NCBI GenBank assembly: GCA_001970955.1
Contig: MPUH01000516.1
Coordinates: forward strand, 1 to 48,740
Direction: 5' to 3'
Origin: Stentor coeruleus
Lineage: Eukaryota > Ciliophora > Heterotrichea > Heterotrichida > Stentoridae
Length of the DNA: 48,740 nt
Each line of letters begins with the position of its first letter. The stretch's first letter is position 1. Of the stretch, positions 1 to 9,957 are shown in pieces. A program made the position numbers and the translations under genes. The notes beneath the pieces were generated by a model. The model was given only the letters and a program-made list of their open reading frames with translations, made no database searches and had not been told where the DNA came from.

Positions 1-12
1 CACCCTAACACC
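1..12. repeat. Probable telomere-repeat edge (CCCTAACA register)
   Basis: The window opens with 12 bases (CACCCTAACACC) that fit the 8-bp repeat CCCTAACA in perfect register; the match breaks at base 13. The C-rich strand runs 5'->3' inward, as expected at a left chromosome end. From memory, heterotrichs such as Stentor and Blepharisma use this repeat. Only one full unit plus flanks is present, so the telomere may have been trimmed in assembly. Confidence 0.55.
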
Positions 13-855
13 TCTAAGTGATTAACTGAAAATTTATTAATAGTTTCGATTTATAATGTTTTTTAAAGGATAATCTATTATATCATGTTTTCAAAATATA
101 TTTACTGAGCTTAAATGTTATAGAACAACTATGAGTTATATAAATAGTAGCAGTATCATATTGATGCATAAATATTTATTAATGAAAACCAATAAATATT
201 TTTTATTATCTTAAACTGTCTTAATCAATTATTCATTTTATTAGATAAAAAATTATTATGCTAATAAAAAACGCTCTATAAGCATGATTTAGTCATTCTT
301 GTTTGTAGGTTTGATTTGGTTCTAATGAAAACATTTGAAATCGTAAAAAAATTGACTTAGTTTTACACCAATCATTTATAGGCTGACATAAAAGTTTTCT
401 CAGTCCCTTGAGTATTTTATGTCACTTGCTTGAAAGCTTTCTAGTTATATATCAAGTAAGCATAATAACCCTATCTCGATTTCTGATCTAGAGCTTGACC
501 TTAGGAAAAGTATTTCATTTACCAAAACCTTCAGCAGGATGACATAAAAGAGAGTTATATTAAGAACTTGAATTGGGGGATATGCATAAACATATCATTG
601 TTACCCAATTAATTCAGAAAATTATATAGCCTTTTAATACAGAGAACCCTCTATAGTTAACTCTTTACAACTTTGATATAAATTAAAAACCCCATCTATA
701 ATCATATCCAACATTAAAAAACTTTCATAATATTTTAATTCCCACAACTATTACTACACATAATCCTATAACTTTCTCTCCATCTATTTCCCTAACTAAA
801 ACCCTAAAATTATCCCCAAAATTCCAAGCAAATTTTAGTTTTTATTAATTTTATA
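13..855. other. Subtelomeric non-coding region and 5' flank of the first gene
   Basis: No convincing gene is seen. The decamer TGACATAAAA occurs at 384-393 and 540-549, and its exact reverse complement lies at 415-424. The first and inverted copies can form a hairpin with an inner CTCA/TGAG stem. The last ~200 bases (about 660-850) become C-rich and G-poor, the composition seen upstream of most plus-strand genes here. Confidence 0.5.
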
Positions 856-1431
856 ATGGAAAAATACCAATCAAACCACATCTACGCATCTCCTTCCATA
901 AAACTTCGAGTGAAAAACTGTTTAACAAGAATTTACTCTTCTCGTAAAATCCAATACTTCTACATCATAATTATTCTTTTATCTCTCTGTGATCTTATCT
1001 CAGCCTGCATCCTCCTTCTCTCTTACCCAAATGAAAAATGGACTTTATGGATAGATTTTTTCCTAAACACTTTACTAATAATAGACTCTATCCTTAGAAT
1101 ATATATTTGCTCAATATCCTCATGTAAAGATATAAAGAAAATTTGGATTGAACTTTTAATGATATTTTTATGTACACCAGAATTAGTTTTGATTATAATA
1201 TTTATTTATCATAAAGAACATATTTATATAATCCCAGAAATACTAGTTATCTTGTTGACTATTTTTTTATTACTTATACGACCTATAATTTTTTACATTT
1301 TCAGAAAGAAAACTTTTATTCAAAGTATTTGGTTACCAAGCTCAGTAGCTACAGATGTTAGGATAATTAAACCTTCTGCAAAAATCAGAATGGATTCAGA
1401 TGCGACAGAATCAATATTATCGAAAAAATAA
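856..1431 (+). CDS. Four-TM protein with voltage-sensor-like topology
   Basis: A 191-residue protein of unknown function. Four hydrophobic segments lie at about residues 35-57, 62-84, 95-117 and 122-148, with short polar ends. Segment 2 (FFLNTLLIIDSILRIYI) resembles the S2 helix of voltage-gated channels, and the overall length matches a lone S1-S4 voltage-sensor module. Segment 4 lacks the every-third-residue Arg/Lys series that senses voltage; only a single Arg precedes a basic end (FRKK). It may be a degenerate voltage sensor or an unrelated four-helix membrane protein. There is no pore segment. The start is the first ATG after a G-poor flank (context TTTTATAATGG). The TAA stop abuts the stop of the converging PX gene with no base between. 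Confidence 0.6.
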   Translation: MEKYQSNHIYASPSIKLRVKNCLTRIYSSRKIQYFYIIIILLSLCDLISACILLLSYPNEKWTLWIDFFLNTLLIIDSILRIYICSISSCKDIKKIWIELLMIFLCTPELVLIIIFIYHKEHIYIIPEILVILLTIFLLLIRPIIFYIFRKKTFIQSIWLPSSVATDVRIIKPSAKIRMDSDATESILSKK

Positions 1432-2853
1432 TTAATTACCTATTTTCTCTATGTCTTGATATACTGGATTATCAGAAAATCCTGTAATAGCATCAAGTTT
1501 AAGAAAGTTCACAACTTCAGGATCGGTTTTAAATTCTGGTGTGTCTAGAAGATACTGTAAGAATTCTGCGAGTTTGATTTTCCTTTCTTCTACTACTTTT
1601 GGGTTTATTGAAGATTTAGTTAAATGTGATTTAGGAAGGTCTATGATGTTTTCATGACTATTTTTTAGAGATTTTCTTAGTGATTTGAAGTCTGAAAAGT
1701 AGTGATGAGTAGTTATGCTGAATTTCCCACAACTAACAGTTATTTCGTATATAGTTTGTGATACAAATTTATGTTTATCTTTTTTGGTTTTTGAGATATT
1801 TACAGTGAAAACTGTTTCAAAAACAGTACTCATAACCCTGTCTTTGGGGTTAGTTTTTATGTATTCTGACTCGTTGGTGTTTGATAGGAATTTATCGAGA
1901 ACTTGACTTCTTAGGCGTCTTGAGATTATTATATCGAATAATTCGTTAAAAAATATCCCATGATTTCTGATTATCTCTTCAGTTAAATCCTCCTTGTTTA
2001 TCGTCAAAACCGGGAACTCAGGAAAAACCACTCTAGGATTGTATTTTTTCAAATCGTAAAACATTTCAATAAACTCCCTAAACCTCCTCATAACCTTCCT
2101 CATAAGATTTTTTGTTTTTCCATAGCATATCTCAATAACATAACATACATCTATTCCTGAACCATCTTCAATATTTTTAGTTTCTTTTATCACAATTTTT
2201 TTAATATTCTCCCTTTCAAAAATCGACTTATCCTTTTCTTCTGCATCATCAACCACACTTAAATCTTTCCTAGAGTCTTCTAAACTTTCATCTTCAATAA
2301 AATACGATTTCAACATTTGCTGATAAGTTGTTGAAGTTCTAGTATAAACATCACGAACATCAACAGTTCTTATTAAACAAAATACAATCAAAGCACAATT
2401 AAAAAGTATAATAATAAGTATAAGTAAATTCCTTAAATGGTGATATTCAGAGTTGTTTTCTAAAATAGATAAAAGAAAAGAGGATAGAGGAAGAAGTAAA
2501 ATAATAAACCAAAATATGATTAAAACAAGAGAAGTTTTACCTATTCTTATGAACTCTCTTCGAAGAATCATGATAGAAAATAACCATAAAAATGTATAGC
2601 TTGTGTTTTCAACGATATTTTCAATATTTTTGTTGCATATATCGATGATGAAGATAGCTACTGATACTAAAAGATTTGATGTTGCAAGGATTAGTTTGAT
2701 CAAATGAGATTTTGTATGAGTAATAGTTATACTTTCTTGCTCCACTTTTTGCTTCTTTAGAGAAAGAGCGAGGGTTGTAATGAAAGCTAGAATATTTCCA
2801 GCTGATCTGTGTAGAGTTTACATAACTGAATAAATAATAAGGTTTAGATTCAT
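1432..2853 (-). CDS. Multi-pass membrane protein with two tandem PX domains
   Basis: Predicted 468 residues from two exons (2853-2822 and 2806-1432) joined over a 15-nt intron, gtaaactctacacag (2807-2821). The long frame itself has no ATG upstream of its helices; the short first exon supplies ATG and a hydrophobic start (MNLNLIIYSVISAGNILAF), which supports the splice. About five helices follow (roughly 5-26, 44-66, 79-93, 102-126, 134-155), recalling the TMD0 module of ABCC transporters. An acidic linker leads to PX domain 1 (~215-326, with RRFREF and FPEFP) and PX domain 2 (~339-456, ending in the typical R..KL..FLQYLL...E...FL pattern). PX domains bind phosphoinositides, so a role on endosomal or vacuolar membranes is inferred. 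TMs followed by two PX domains is an arrangement I do not recognise from a named family. Confidence 0.8.
2807..2821 (-). other. 15-nt intron of the PX gene
   Basis: gtaaactctacacag on the minus strand. It restores an ATG-initiated frame and has A at position 10 like the other short introns here. It ends in CAG, whereas the others end in TAG. Confidence 0.8.
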
Positions 2854-3210
2854 ATATATTTCTCCTAATAAATAATTCCCAATATGATGCGAAATAGTTT
2901 TATTTTGATGTAGTGTAAAGAGATAAATAAATTTTATATAGCTATAGTAAGATTATGTATATAATATAAAGGATAAATCATGGAAAGTTTAATAATACAT
3001 ACACTCAAATGTTTTGATAGCATTTAAAACACTTTTCAGTGTGAGTTTATTGAATTACAATTTAAGTATCTATTATTAATCTAATAAAATTTGTTTATAC
3101 TACATACTTTTCCAACAAAACCAACTCTCATCCTATTATCCCTCATTTACCATCGCAAATCTATCTTTTAAATACCCACCAATTGCTTATCTTTAACATC
3201 ATTTTATTAT
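2854..3210. other. Divergent intergenic region (PX gene / coiled-coil gene)
   Basis: 357 bases between two outward-facing start codons. The right ~100 bases are C-rich and G-poor on the plus strand. No RNA gene or other element was recognised. Confidence 0.5.
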
Positions 3211-4350
3211 ATGAATAATTTTAGCAGTAAGTTTGTTTTAGGAGACAGGGACCCGCTTTATTTCCATGAATACTCAATGAGATGGCTTGAAGAAAGGAAT
3301 AGAAAAGTTGAAGAAACTAGGAAAATCGAAATGGAAAAAGAATCTGTATTTTCTCCTATCAAAAGAGCTGATACTCCTCCAGGCTACAAAAGCTTAATAA
3401 CCGACTGGGAAAGTCGAGTATCAGAATACTACGAAAAGAAAAACAAAAACATCGACATCTACACACATACTCCAGAAATAAACTCCACTTCTCGAGCTAT
3501 GCTTCCAGTTTGGAACGAAAAAGTTGAAAATCGTCTTAATCGCATGAACGTAGAAAAAAAAGAAAAAATCGAAGAATTAAGAAAAAAAGCTGAACAAGCA
3601 GAAGTTCCATCATTCACTCCTTTAACCAATCCTTCAAAAAAACCTCGTCCTGAAGATGTTGGTTCTTATCTTTATCAAGAAGGAATTACAATGATTGATA
3701 AAAGAAAAAAAGCTGCTGAAGTCTGTAAATTTAATGAATTTACTTTCAAACCGGTTATAAATGAAGCATCTAGAACTTTAGCTATTAATAGAAAACCAAA
3801 AGTAAAAGTTGAACCTCATGTTGAACCACAAGCTCCATCTAGAGTATTAAAGCCTGAGGAATTTGAAAATTTTCTTGAAAGAAATTATATAGTGAATCAT
3901 GATAATTTTGGTATAAAAAATGGACAAGATGATAGGAATAGACCTAAAATACCTGAAAAAAGTGATGAAAGTTCATCGACTACTCCTAGAAGAGGAAGAA
4001 AGACTGTGGTAATTGGGAATTTGTATGAAAAAGAAATGAAAAGGATTAATGATAAAGAACAGAAAAGGAAGGAAATATTGAGGGAAAGACGTACACGTGA
4101 ACTTGATGGATGTACTTTTCAGCCAAAGATTAATACTAGGGCTAAAACACCTCCACCTTATAGTAATCCAGATATAAAACAAAGCAAGGTATTTAAGTAT
4201 AATAAAAACCCTAAGACTTTGAGGGAATATTGGAGATATGAGGATGATAATCATAAGTTTTATCAGTTGAAAGCTTTTTATTATGCTGATAAAGGATTTA
4301 TTAACAGACTTGAAGAGCTTGAGAAAAGAGTTATTGAAGTGATTAAGTAA
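3211..4350 (+). CDS. Charged coiled-coil protein with repeated TFxPxIN motifs, probably cytoskeletal/ciliary
   Basis: 379 residues as read through, or 374 if a candidate 15-nt intron, gtaagtttgttttag (3227-3241), is removed; both readings stay in frame. The candidate lacks the A at position 10 shared by the firm introns, so it is uncertain. The protein is highly charged, with helical stretches. Two long units share one pattern: LY(Q/E)..., a basic helix, then (F/C)TF(K/Q)P(V/K)IN (ends near residues ~190 and ~310). Shorter versions (FSPIK, YTHTPEIN, SFTPLTN) precede them. Such LY...TFxPxIN repeats are common in protist ciliary or basal-body proteins, but I cannot name a family. It converges with the DUF229 gene (153 bases between stops). 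Confidence 0.7.
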   Translation: MNNFSSKFVLGDRDPLYFHEYSMRWLEERNRKVEETRKIEMEKESVFSPIKRADTPPGYKSLITDWESRVSEYYEKKNKNIDIYTHTPEINSTSRAMLPVWNEKVENRLNRMNVEKKEKIEELRKKAEQAEVPSFTPLTNPSKKPRPEDVGSYLYQEGITMIDKRKKAAEVCKFNEFTFKPVINEASRTLAINRKPKVKVEPHVEPQAPSRVLKPEEFENFLERNYIVNHDNFGIKNGQDDRNRPKIPEKSDESSSTTPRRGRKTVVIGNLYEKEMKRINDKEQKRKEILRERRTRELDGCTFQPKINTRAKTPPPYSNPDIKQSKVFKYNKNPKTLREYWRYEDDNHKFYQLKAFYYADKGFINRLEELEKRVIEVIK

Positions 4351-4503
4351 TGATAATAATTTTATTATAAGATTTTCAGTTGGTGATGATTATATTGTGC
4401 TAATAATTCAATATTGAATAAAGCATAATAGCATTTAATTACTAATCAAAAACAAAATCCTTAAAAAATTATAAATCAATCAAACTTTTATATAAATCCA
4501 TTC

Positions 4504-6657
4504 CTAAACCTTATTATCAATGCATACACAAAGTATTTTTTCACATGTATTCCTAATAATAACTTCTTCAATTTCTAAGTAAACTTCAGTCTCATAAACA
4601 TTAAAATATGTAAAAGGCATTTTGTTGACTCCAGCAATCTTAAGCTTTTCAACTCTTTTCTTCGTTGCAAAATTAGCAGATACATAAACTATATTATCAC
4701 CTTGAACACTAAAATCTAATCTATAATTTGTATCCCAGCCATTGCTTTTAAATTTCAAATAAAATTTCGATCCACTAACAATCTCATTAAAAATAGGCTT
4801 AGCACATTTAATAGTATCATGTCTATTAGATAATATATAATTAAGTGAAAGCTCAATTATTTTACTCGTTATAATTTTTTCTTCAGAATTATCAAAATTA
4901 ATATCATCATAATCTCTACATAAACACATATCTGAAGTAAATCCAATATCTTCACATGTTCTATCAGGTTTGATTTTCTGATTAAATAAATCTATAGCAT
5001 CACGAACAATGTATTTGTTTTTAATATCTAATTTTTCTTTTTCGCTCAAACCACCATATGGATGATGGGCTAAAGATTTTAAAGAAAGATTTATATCATA
5101 CCTTCCTAATAAATGCTTTTGATTATGGCTGAGGTTTTCTTGAGAATTTAGAGACTTTTCAAGTTCTTTATTAAGTATGATGTAGTTTATAACTTGGCGA
5201 TGGTCGAAGTAACCTTTAAGAGAAAAATATAAATCTTTCTGGCCACGACCATGATCAGACATTAAGTATATAAGTAAATCTTCTTCTTTGTTGTTATGGA
5301 GTTCTAAAATATACTCTAAAAACTGAGGCAAATCGTGATCAATGGTTTGCACATTGCCAGTATTTTCATGTGCTGCCATAGTATGTACATAAGCAAATCT
5401 ATTATGATTTTTATAATTCTTAAAAAATTGAGCAGTATAGTTCAACCCATAAAATAAAGCATTTTCTGTTCCAAAGCATCTCTGTGCTTCTCTAAACTCT
5501 GAAAATCCAAAAATTTTCTTTGAAGCTCTCCAAAAATTAGCAAGCACATAATCAGCAGTAATAAACCTTCCAGTTGATTGAGCAAGATAATCCATAACAG
5601 TCTCAAAAGAAAACATTGTTACATAACCTAATTTTGAATAATAATTCCACAAAGCATATTCTTGTATCTCAGTAAATTTTTGATTCTGTTTATAATTATT
5701 AAGTTTAATACCTTTTAAGTAATTATCATGATAGTCAGAAGATTGGCCGAAAATAATAGGTATTATATTAGGCCTTGTTGATAATTCTAAAGCACCAGCT
5801 TTTTCGAAGTTGTAAACAGAAAATTTATTGTTTAAAGGAAAACTTAAAAGGTTTTTGTTTAGTAAATCCATTGTACGAGGGAAATTTCTTTCTGCACTTC
5901 CTTTAGAAACTGAGTCGATAATTAGTAATAAAACAGAAAGTGGACGGGTTGAGTTGTTTTGAGAAAGTTCTTTGCGTTTTGACTGAGCTTTTAATGATAT
6001 TGAGTCTTTGAATCTGTTTATTACATAAGCATATTTTTCATTTTTATCACAATCAATAAAAATATACTCTCCATTACCTAAGTCTCTTATAGACCCTGAT
6101 TGATATTTTATTGTTGACATTGTTCCTCCTAATATTTGAGGTGACCCATCATCTATAAATGTTTTTGGTATATTTCCATTGTGACATGTAGAAATAACAA
6201 CATTATCTTTTATTGTATTTAGTTCAAGACCTTTTCCTGGACATGATCCATATTGATTGTATTTGAAATATTTCTTAATTTCTTCTTGAGTGAAATCATG
6301 ATCAGGAATTCGGCATTGTGACGGACTTGAATAATCAGATGTTGGATTTAAGACAATATTAGTTGTTGAATTTGAGATAATATTAGTTTTTGAATTTGAA
6401 ACAATATTAGTTGTTGGCTCTTGAGTTAAAGTTGTTTCTTGTTCTTGATGATCTTCAGTAGATGTGGATTCTAGGGATTTATTTTGTTTTAGGTTTTCAA
6501 TAATAATTTGATTTTTTTCTTCAATAGTGAGAAAGACTTGTGAATTCTTTTCAGATTGTGATGGAGATGAACTTTGAGTGTAGTCTAAAATGAAGAATGA
6601 GAAGCAAAAGTATAAAATTATCAAAAGAGAAATAACTTTTACTTCTTTTCTCAACAT
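4504..6657 (-). CDS. DUF229 family membrane protein (alkaline phosphatase/sulfatase superfamily)
   Basis: 717 residues from the first in-frame ATG; the frame extends upstream only through a TTG. A short cytoplasmic end and one hydrophobic signal-anchor (about 9-24) make it a probable type II secretory-pathway protein. A Ser/Thr/Gln-rich stalk follows, containing three copies of a TNI(V/I)-x-N unit. The catalytic-type domain has LLIIDSVS (Asp248-Ser249, the metal/nucleophile position in this superfamily), a DUF229-like TRPNIIPIIFG segment, AAHE, and SDHGRGQ (467-473) as second metal site. A C-terminal region with several Cys and beta-rich segments completes it. Family members are uncharacterised extracellular or Golgi proteins, and the substrate is unknown. 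The fold assignment is fairly sure; the activity is inferred. Confidence 0.82.
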   Translation of the reverse strand: MLRKEVKVISLLIILYFCFSFFILDYTQSSSPSQSEKNSQVFLTIEEKNQIIIENLKQNKSLESTSTEDHQEQETTLTQEPTTNIVSNSKTNIISNSTTNIVLNPTSDYSSPSQCRIPDHDFTQEEIKKYFKYNQYGSCPGKGLELNTIKDNVVISTCHNGNIPKTFIDDGSPQILGGTMSTIKYQSGSIRDLGNGEYIFIDCDKNEKYAYVINRFKDSISLKAQSKRKELSQNNSTRPLSVLLLIIDSVSKGSAERNFPRTMDLLNKNLLSFPLNNKFSVYNFEKAGALELSTRPNIIPIIFGQSSDYHDNYLKGIKLNNYKQNQKFTEIQEYALWNYYSKLGYVTMFSFETVMDYLAQSTGRFITADYVLANFWRASKKIFGFSEFREAQRCFGTENALFYGLNYTAQFFKNYKNHNRFAYVHTMAAHENTGNVQTIDHDLPQFLEYILELHNNKEEDLLIYLMSDHGRGQKDLYFSLKGYFDHRQVINYIILNKELEKSLNSQENLSHNQKHLLGRYDINLSLKSLAHHPYGGLSEKEKLDIKNKYIVRDAIDLFNQKIKPDRTCEDIGFTSDMCLCRDYDDINFDNSEEKIITSKIIELSLNYILSNRHDTIKCAKPIFNEIVSGSKFYLKFKSNGWDTNYRLDFSVQGDNIVYVSANFATKKRVEKLKIAGVNKMPFTYFNVYETEVYLEIEEVIIRNTCEKILCVCIDNKV

Positions 6658-7201
6658 TTTAATTATAATCTTAAAAAAGCTATAATGAAATCTTAAATTC
6701 TTTCTCTTAAAAATAAAAATTCTCTTATAAAACCCAACCAATAGCTATTATTTTACTAGCCAAATAATTCTCCTAATCCCAAAACTCACTTTACCATTAT
6801 ATTAAATTTAAAAAAATCTAATTATTGAAGTTTAGGTCTAATAATTTATTAGTTATTATATGGAGCAGTTCCTTTTGGAAATCGTGAATTTAATCTATCT
6901 AAGGTTCATGAAGCGATTTTATCACGTAAACTTGACTTACATCTAAGGGAATAATCTCAGATACTTATAAAAGTCTTGCAGAACAACTATAAAATAGAAG
7001 TTGACAATAAGAAATGGAGAAATATAGAAAACCTTAAAAGGGATAAAAAGTTGAACCATATTATATTCCACAGCTTCCAAAAATTCAAGAAGAAACCATA
7101 ATTTATTCTAACACTTAAACATAAATTGATATTTCCCACAAATAAACTCATAAAATTCTCTCAATTAAAACTAAAAGAAAGTCATATTTATCCTGCTAAA
7201 A
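6658..7201. other. Intergenic region with a possible gene remnant
   Basis: It separates the DUF229 start from the V-ATPase B stop, both on the minus strand. See the separate entry at 6853-7101 for a broken plus-strand frame. The right end (7080-7201) is A/C-rich on the plus strand, the composition typical of a minus-strand 3' flank here. Confidence 0.5.
6853..7101 (+). pseudogene. Possible broken coding remnant
   Basis: A plus-strand frame runs 33 codons from 6853 (LLYGAVPFGNREFNLSKV...) to one TAA at 6952-6954, then 48 more codons to TAA at 7099-7101. The interior is less AT-rich than the flanks and its translation is of ordinary composition. There is no ATG and no 15-nt intron that removes the stop. 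It could be a decayed gene, a transposon scrap or chance. I recognise no family. Confidence 0.2.
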
Positions 7202-8719
7202 TTAATTTCCTTTAACTCTTTCCTTAAGATTTTCTTGTTCTTTTCTCGCTCTCTCAAGCTGGTTCTCCCTATTATAAAATGCTTTAACATCTTCTGTATT
7301 GATTTTCTTAAGTTTGTCAAGAGGGAAAATCCTAAGTAAACTCCAAGCCAAGTCCAAACTTTCTTCAATAGACCTATTTTCATTAAGAGCTTGAGTAAGG
7401 AATTTACCTTCAAACTTTTCCAAAAATTCCAAATACAAAAAGTCATCAGCAGTCAAAGCTTCTTCACCAACAACAGCTTTCATAGCTTGAGTATCTTTAC
7501 CAATAGCATAATTAGCATATAACTGATCAGATACTAATGGATGATCAATACGAGTCATTCCTTTACCAATAGCACTTTTCATAAGTCTTGATAAACTTGG
7601 TAAAACATTAATTGGAGGGTATACTTGTCTATTATGTAAACTTCTATCAATAAAAATTTGCCCTTCAGTAATATACCCAGTAAGATCAGGTATAGGATGA
7701 GTTATATCATCATTAGGCATAGTCAATATAGGAAGTTGAGTGATTGAACCATTTTTACCACTAACACGTCCAGCACGTTCATAAATAGTGCTTAAATCAG
7801 TGTACATATAACCTGGATAACCACGACGACCTGGGACTTCTTCACGAGCTGCTGAGATTTCTCTAAGAGCATCAGCATAAGCAGACATATCAGTCATAAT
7901 AACCAAAACATGAAGTTCTCTTTCATAAGCTAAATATTCAGCTGTTGTTAAAGCTAACCTTGGGGTAATAATTCTTTCAATTGTTGGGTCATCAGCATGA
8001 TTCATAAAAAGAGCCACACGATCCATAGCACCATTTTCTTCAAAGTCTGTTCTGAAAAAACGTGCAGTTTCAGCGTTAACACCCATTGCAGCAAAGACTA
8101 AGCAGAAGTTTTCTTCTGAATGATCCATAACACCTTTTCCTTTAACTAATTGTGCTTGACGACAAATCTGAGCACCGATTTCATTATGACAAAGACCAGC
8201 TGCAGAGAATAATGGGATTTTCTGACCTCTTGCAATTGAGTTCATTACATCAATAGCACTAATACCTGTTTGTATCATTTCTTTAGGATATACTCTCATA
8301 TAAGGGTTTATAGGTTGACCTTGGATATTAATCATTTCTTCTGCAAGAACTTGAGGGCCTTTATCAATTGGTCTACCTGAACCGTTAAAAGTTCTACCAA
8401 GCATTTCTTCACTGATTGGCATATGCATTGTGTCTCCTGTAAACTCGCATCGAGTTCTCAATGAATCTATACCTGAAGTCCCTTCGAAAATCTGCACAAC
8501 AGCACGTTTACCAGAGATTTCTAATACCTGCCCTCTACGCATTGTACCGTCTCCTAGATGAACATTCACGATTTCAGCATATTTCGGGAATTTCACGTTT
8601 TCTAAGATTACTAATGGTCCTTCTACACCAATAACAGTCCTATAATCAATAATTGGATCTACCATATAGTCTCTTGATGCAGCTAGTGCATTGATTCTTG
8701 CTGTGCGGACGTCAGCCAT
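7202..8719 (-). CDS. VMA2: V-type H+-ATPase subunit B
   Basis: 505 residues, the normal family length, starting [15 protein letters not shown]. Subunit B is the non-catalytic nucleotide-binding subunit of the V1 head; it alternates with subunit A and helps drive proton pumping into acidic vacuoles. The whole chain matches the family: N-terminal beta-barrel ([20 protein letters not shown]), the degenerate P-loop region ([17 protein letters not shown]), [17 protein letters not shown], the [22 protein letters not shown] segment, and a C-terminal helical domain ending in a charged tail. No introns are needed. Upstream on its sense strand lies a strongly C-rich, G-poor flank (8761-9000: 63 G to 5 C on the plus strand). 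Confidence 0.98.
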   Translation of the reverse strand: MADVRTARINALAASRDYMVDPIIDYRTVIGVEGPLVILENVKFPKYAEIVNVHLGDGTMRRGQVLEISGKRAVVQIFEGTSGIDSLRTRCEFTGDTMHMPISEEMLGRTFNGSGRPIDKGPQVLAEEMINIQGQPINPYMRVYPKEMIQTGISAIDVMNSIARGQKIPLFSAAGLCHNEIGAQICRQAQLVKGKGVMDHSEENFCLVFAAMGVNAETARFFRTDFEENGAMDRVALFMNHADDPTIERIITPRLALTTAEYLAYERELHVLVIMTDMSAYADALREISAAREEVPGRRGYPGYMYTDLSTIYERAGRVSGKNGSITQLPILTMPNDDITHPIPDLTGYITEGQIFIDRSLHNRQVYPPINVLPSLSRLMKSAIGKGMTRIDHPLVSDQLYANYAIGKDTQAMKAVVGEEALTADDFLYLEFLEKFEGKFLTQALNENRSIEESLDLAWSLLRIFPLDKLKKINTEDVKAFYNRENQLERARKEQENLKERVKGN

Positions 8720-9384
8720 TAATTTATTAAGAAATTGTTTAAGACCTTAGAGGTTTGTAGGAAAATATTATGATTTAGAACTTGATTTTGATGATGAAAG
8801 AAAGATGTTGAGGTTAAAATAAAAAGATTTTTATTAGGGGTTTTTTTATGGTAAGGAGATTAGGGAAAACTCATTAGGATATGAAAAATTAATATGATTT
8901 GTGTGGATGGAGAAGTTTGAGGAAAATTAACTAAAGTTGTGAAGATTGTAGGGAACTTGGTGGATTATGGATAAAGATTTTAGTGAGATTTTGAGGAATG
9001 TGCAAACAAATTTATCTTTATATCCTGTGTGTATTTTATAACTGAACTACATGATGATAAATTATCATGAATAGTATTTGGTAATAAAAAATTGCAGCTG
9101 AAATAAATGAGTTTTTAATCCCTGCCTTCCAATTCCTAGAACTTCTCTCAGCTAAATCTAAAGCATGAATAGTTCAACTATTGCAAGCTAAAAGAAAAGC
9201 AATAAGGGTTTTTTGTACTTTAGTTTTTTGAAGCTATTTTTATATTAAATTACCTATTTAATAACTAGTGCTGTTGGATATGTTTTAGCTTAAAACAAGG
9301 GGTTTTTTATGAACTTTAACTGTTTATATAAAAGATATAAATTAATTAGCTGAGAATTGCCATAAACTTAATCTAAACTCTCCT
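8720..9384. other. Intergenic region between V-ATPase B and CFAP20
   Basis: 665 bases, with both neighbours on the minus strand. The part next to the V-ATPase start (8761-9000) has 63 G and 5 C on the plus strand, so the sense strand is almost G-free. The remainder is mixed AT-rich DNA. No RNA gene was recognised. Confidence 0.5.
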
Positions 9385-9957
9385 CTATTGTTTTTGTAGC
9401 GGTAAAAATAGCTTAAACTCAGGAGGTAGTTCTTCTTCTGAGTACAACCTATCAGAAAAGTAAATTCTTCTCAGTCTGCAGTTGGCATGAAGCTGCACTC
9501 TGAGTGTTTCAATATAATTTGTCCCATATGCTCTCCTGGTGAAATCAGACAAATTAAACTGAATTTGGTTCCAGCCTTCATCAAGTCTCATAGGCATCGT
9601 ACAAATGAATGGTTTAACTCGAGTTGTGCTTTGATAATTTGAAGCTCTAAACCTTCGTCTGATGTTCTTATCATCCAAAACTTGGACTTCGAATGTGAAA
9701 TATTTCTTCAAATTCTTTATTATCATCACTAAAAACGGAAGCTTGATGCCCAAAGTTTGGTTTGGATCAGCTGGGCATGTAATAAATGTGGTTGAGACAT
9801 TAGTTCCCATAATTTCAAGTACAGAGCTTTGAATATCAGTATCTGTTATGCGTTTGATATGCCCATTTCTTACACTTTTGTCCCAAATCTGAAGGGGTTT
9901 TGCCCCGATACTGTAAAGAATGGATAAGAACCCAGATTGAAAAGTGTTCTTAAACAT
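9385..9957 (-). CDS. CFAP20: CFAP20 (BUG22/GTL3), inner-junction protein of ciliary doublets
   Basis: 190 residues from [16 protein letters not shown], the universal start of this family; an in-frame ATG 16 codons upstream (10005) is ignored because it would add a non-conserved leader. CFAP20 sits at the inner junction, where the B-tubule closes onto the A-tubule of axonemal doublets, and is among the most conserved ciliary proteins. Matching segments include [88 protein letters not shown] and [17 protein letters not shown]. There are no introns. The terminator is TAG. Confidence 0.98.
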   Translation of the reverse strand: MFKNTFQSGFLSILYSIGAKPLQIWDKSVRNGHIKRITDTDIQSSVLEIMGTNVSTTFITCPADPNQTLGIKLPFLVMIIKNLKKYFTFEVQVLDDKNIRRRFRASNYQSTTRVKPFICTMPMRLDEGWNQIQFNLSDFTRRAYGTNYIETLRVQLHANCRLRRIYFSDRLYSEEELPPEFKLFLPLQKQ

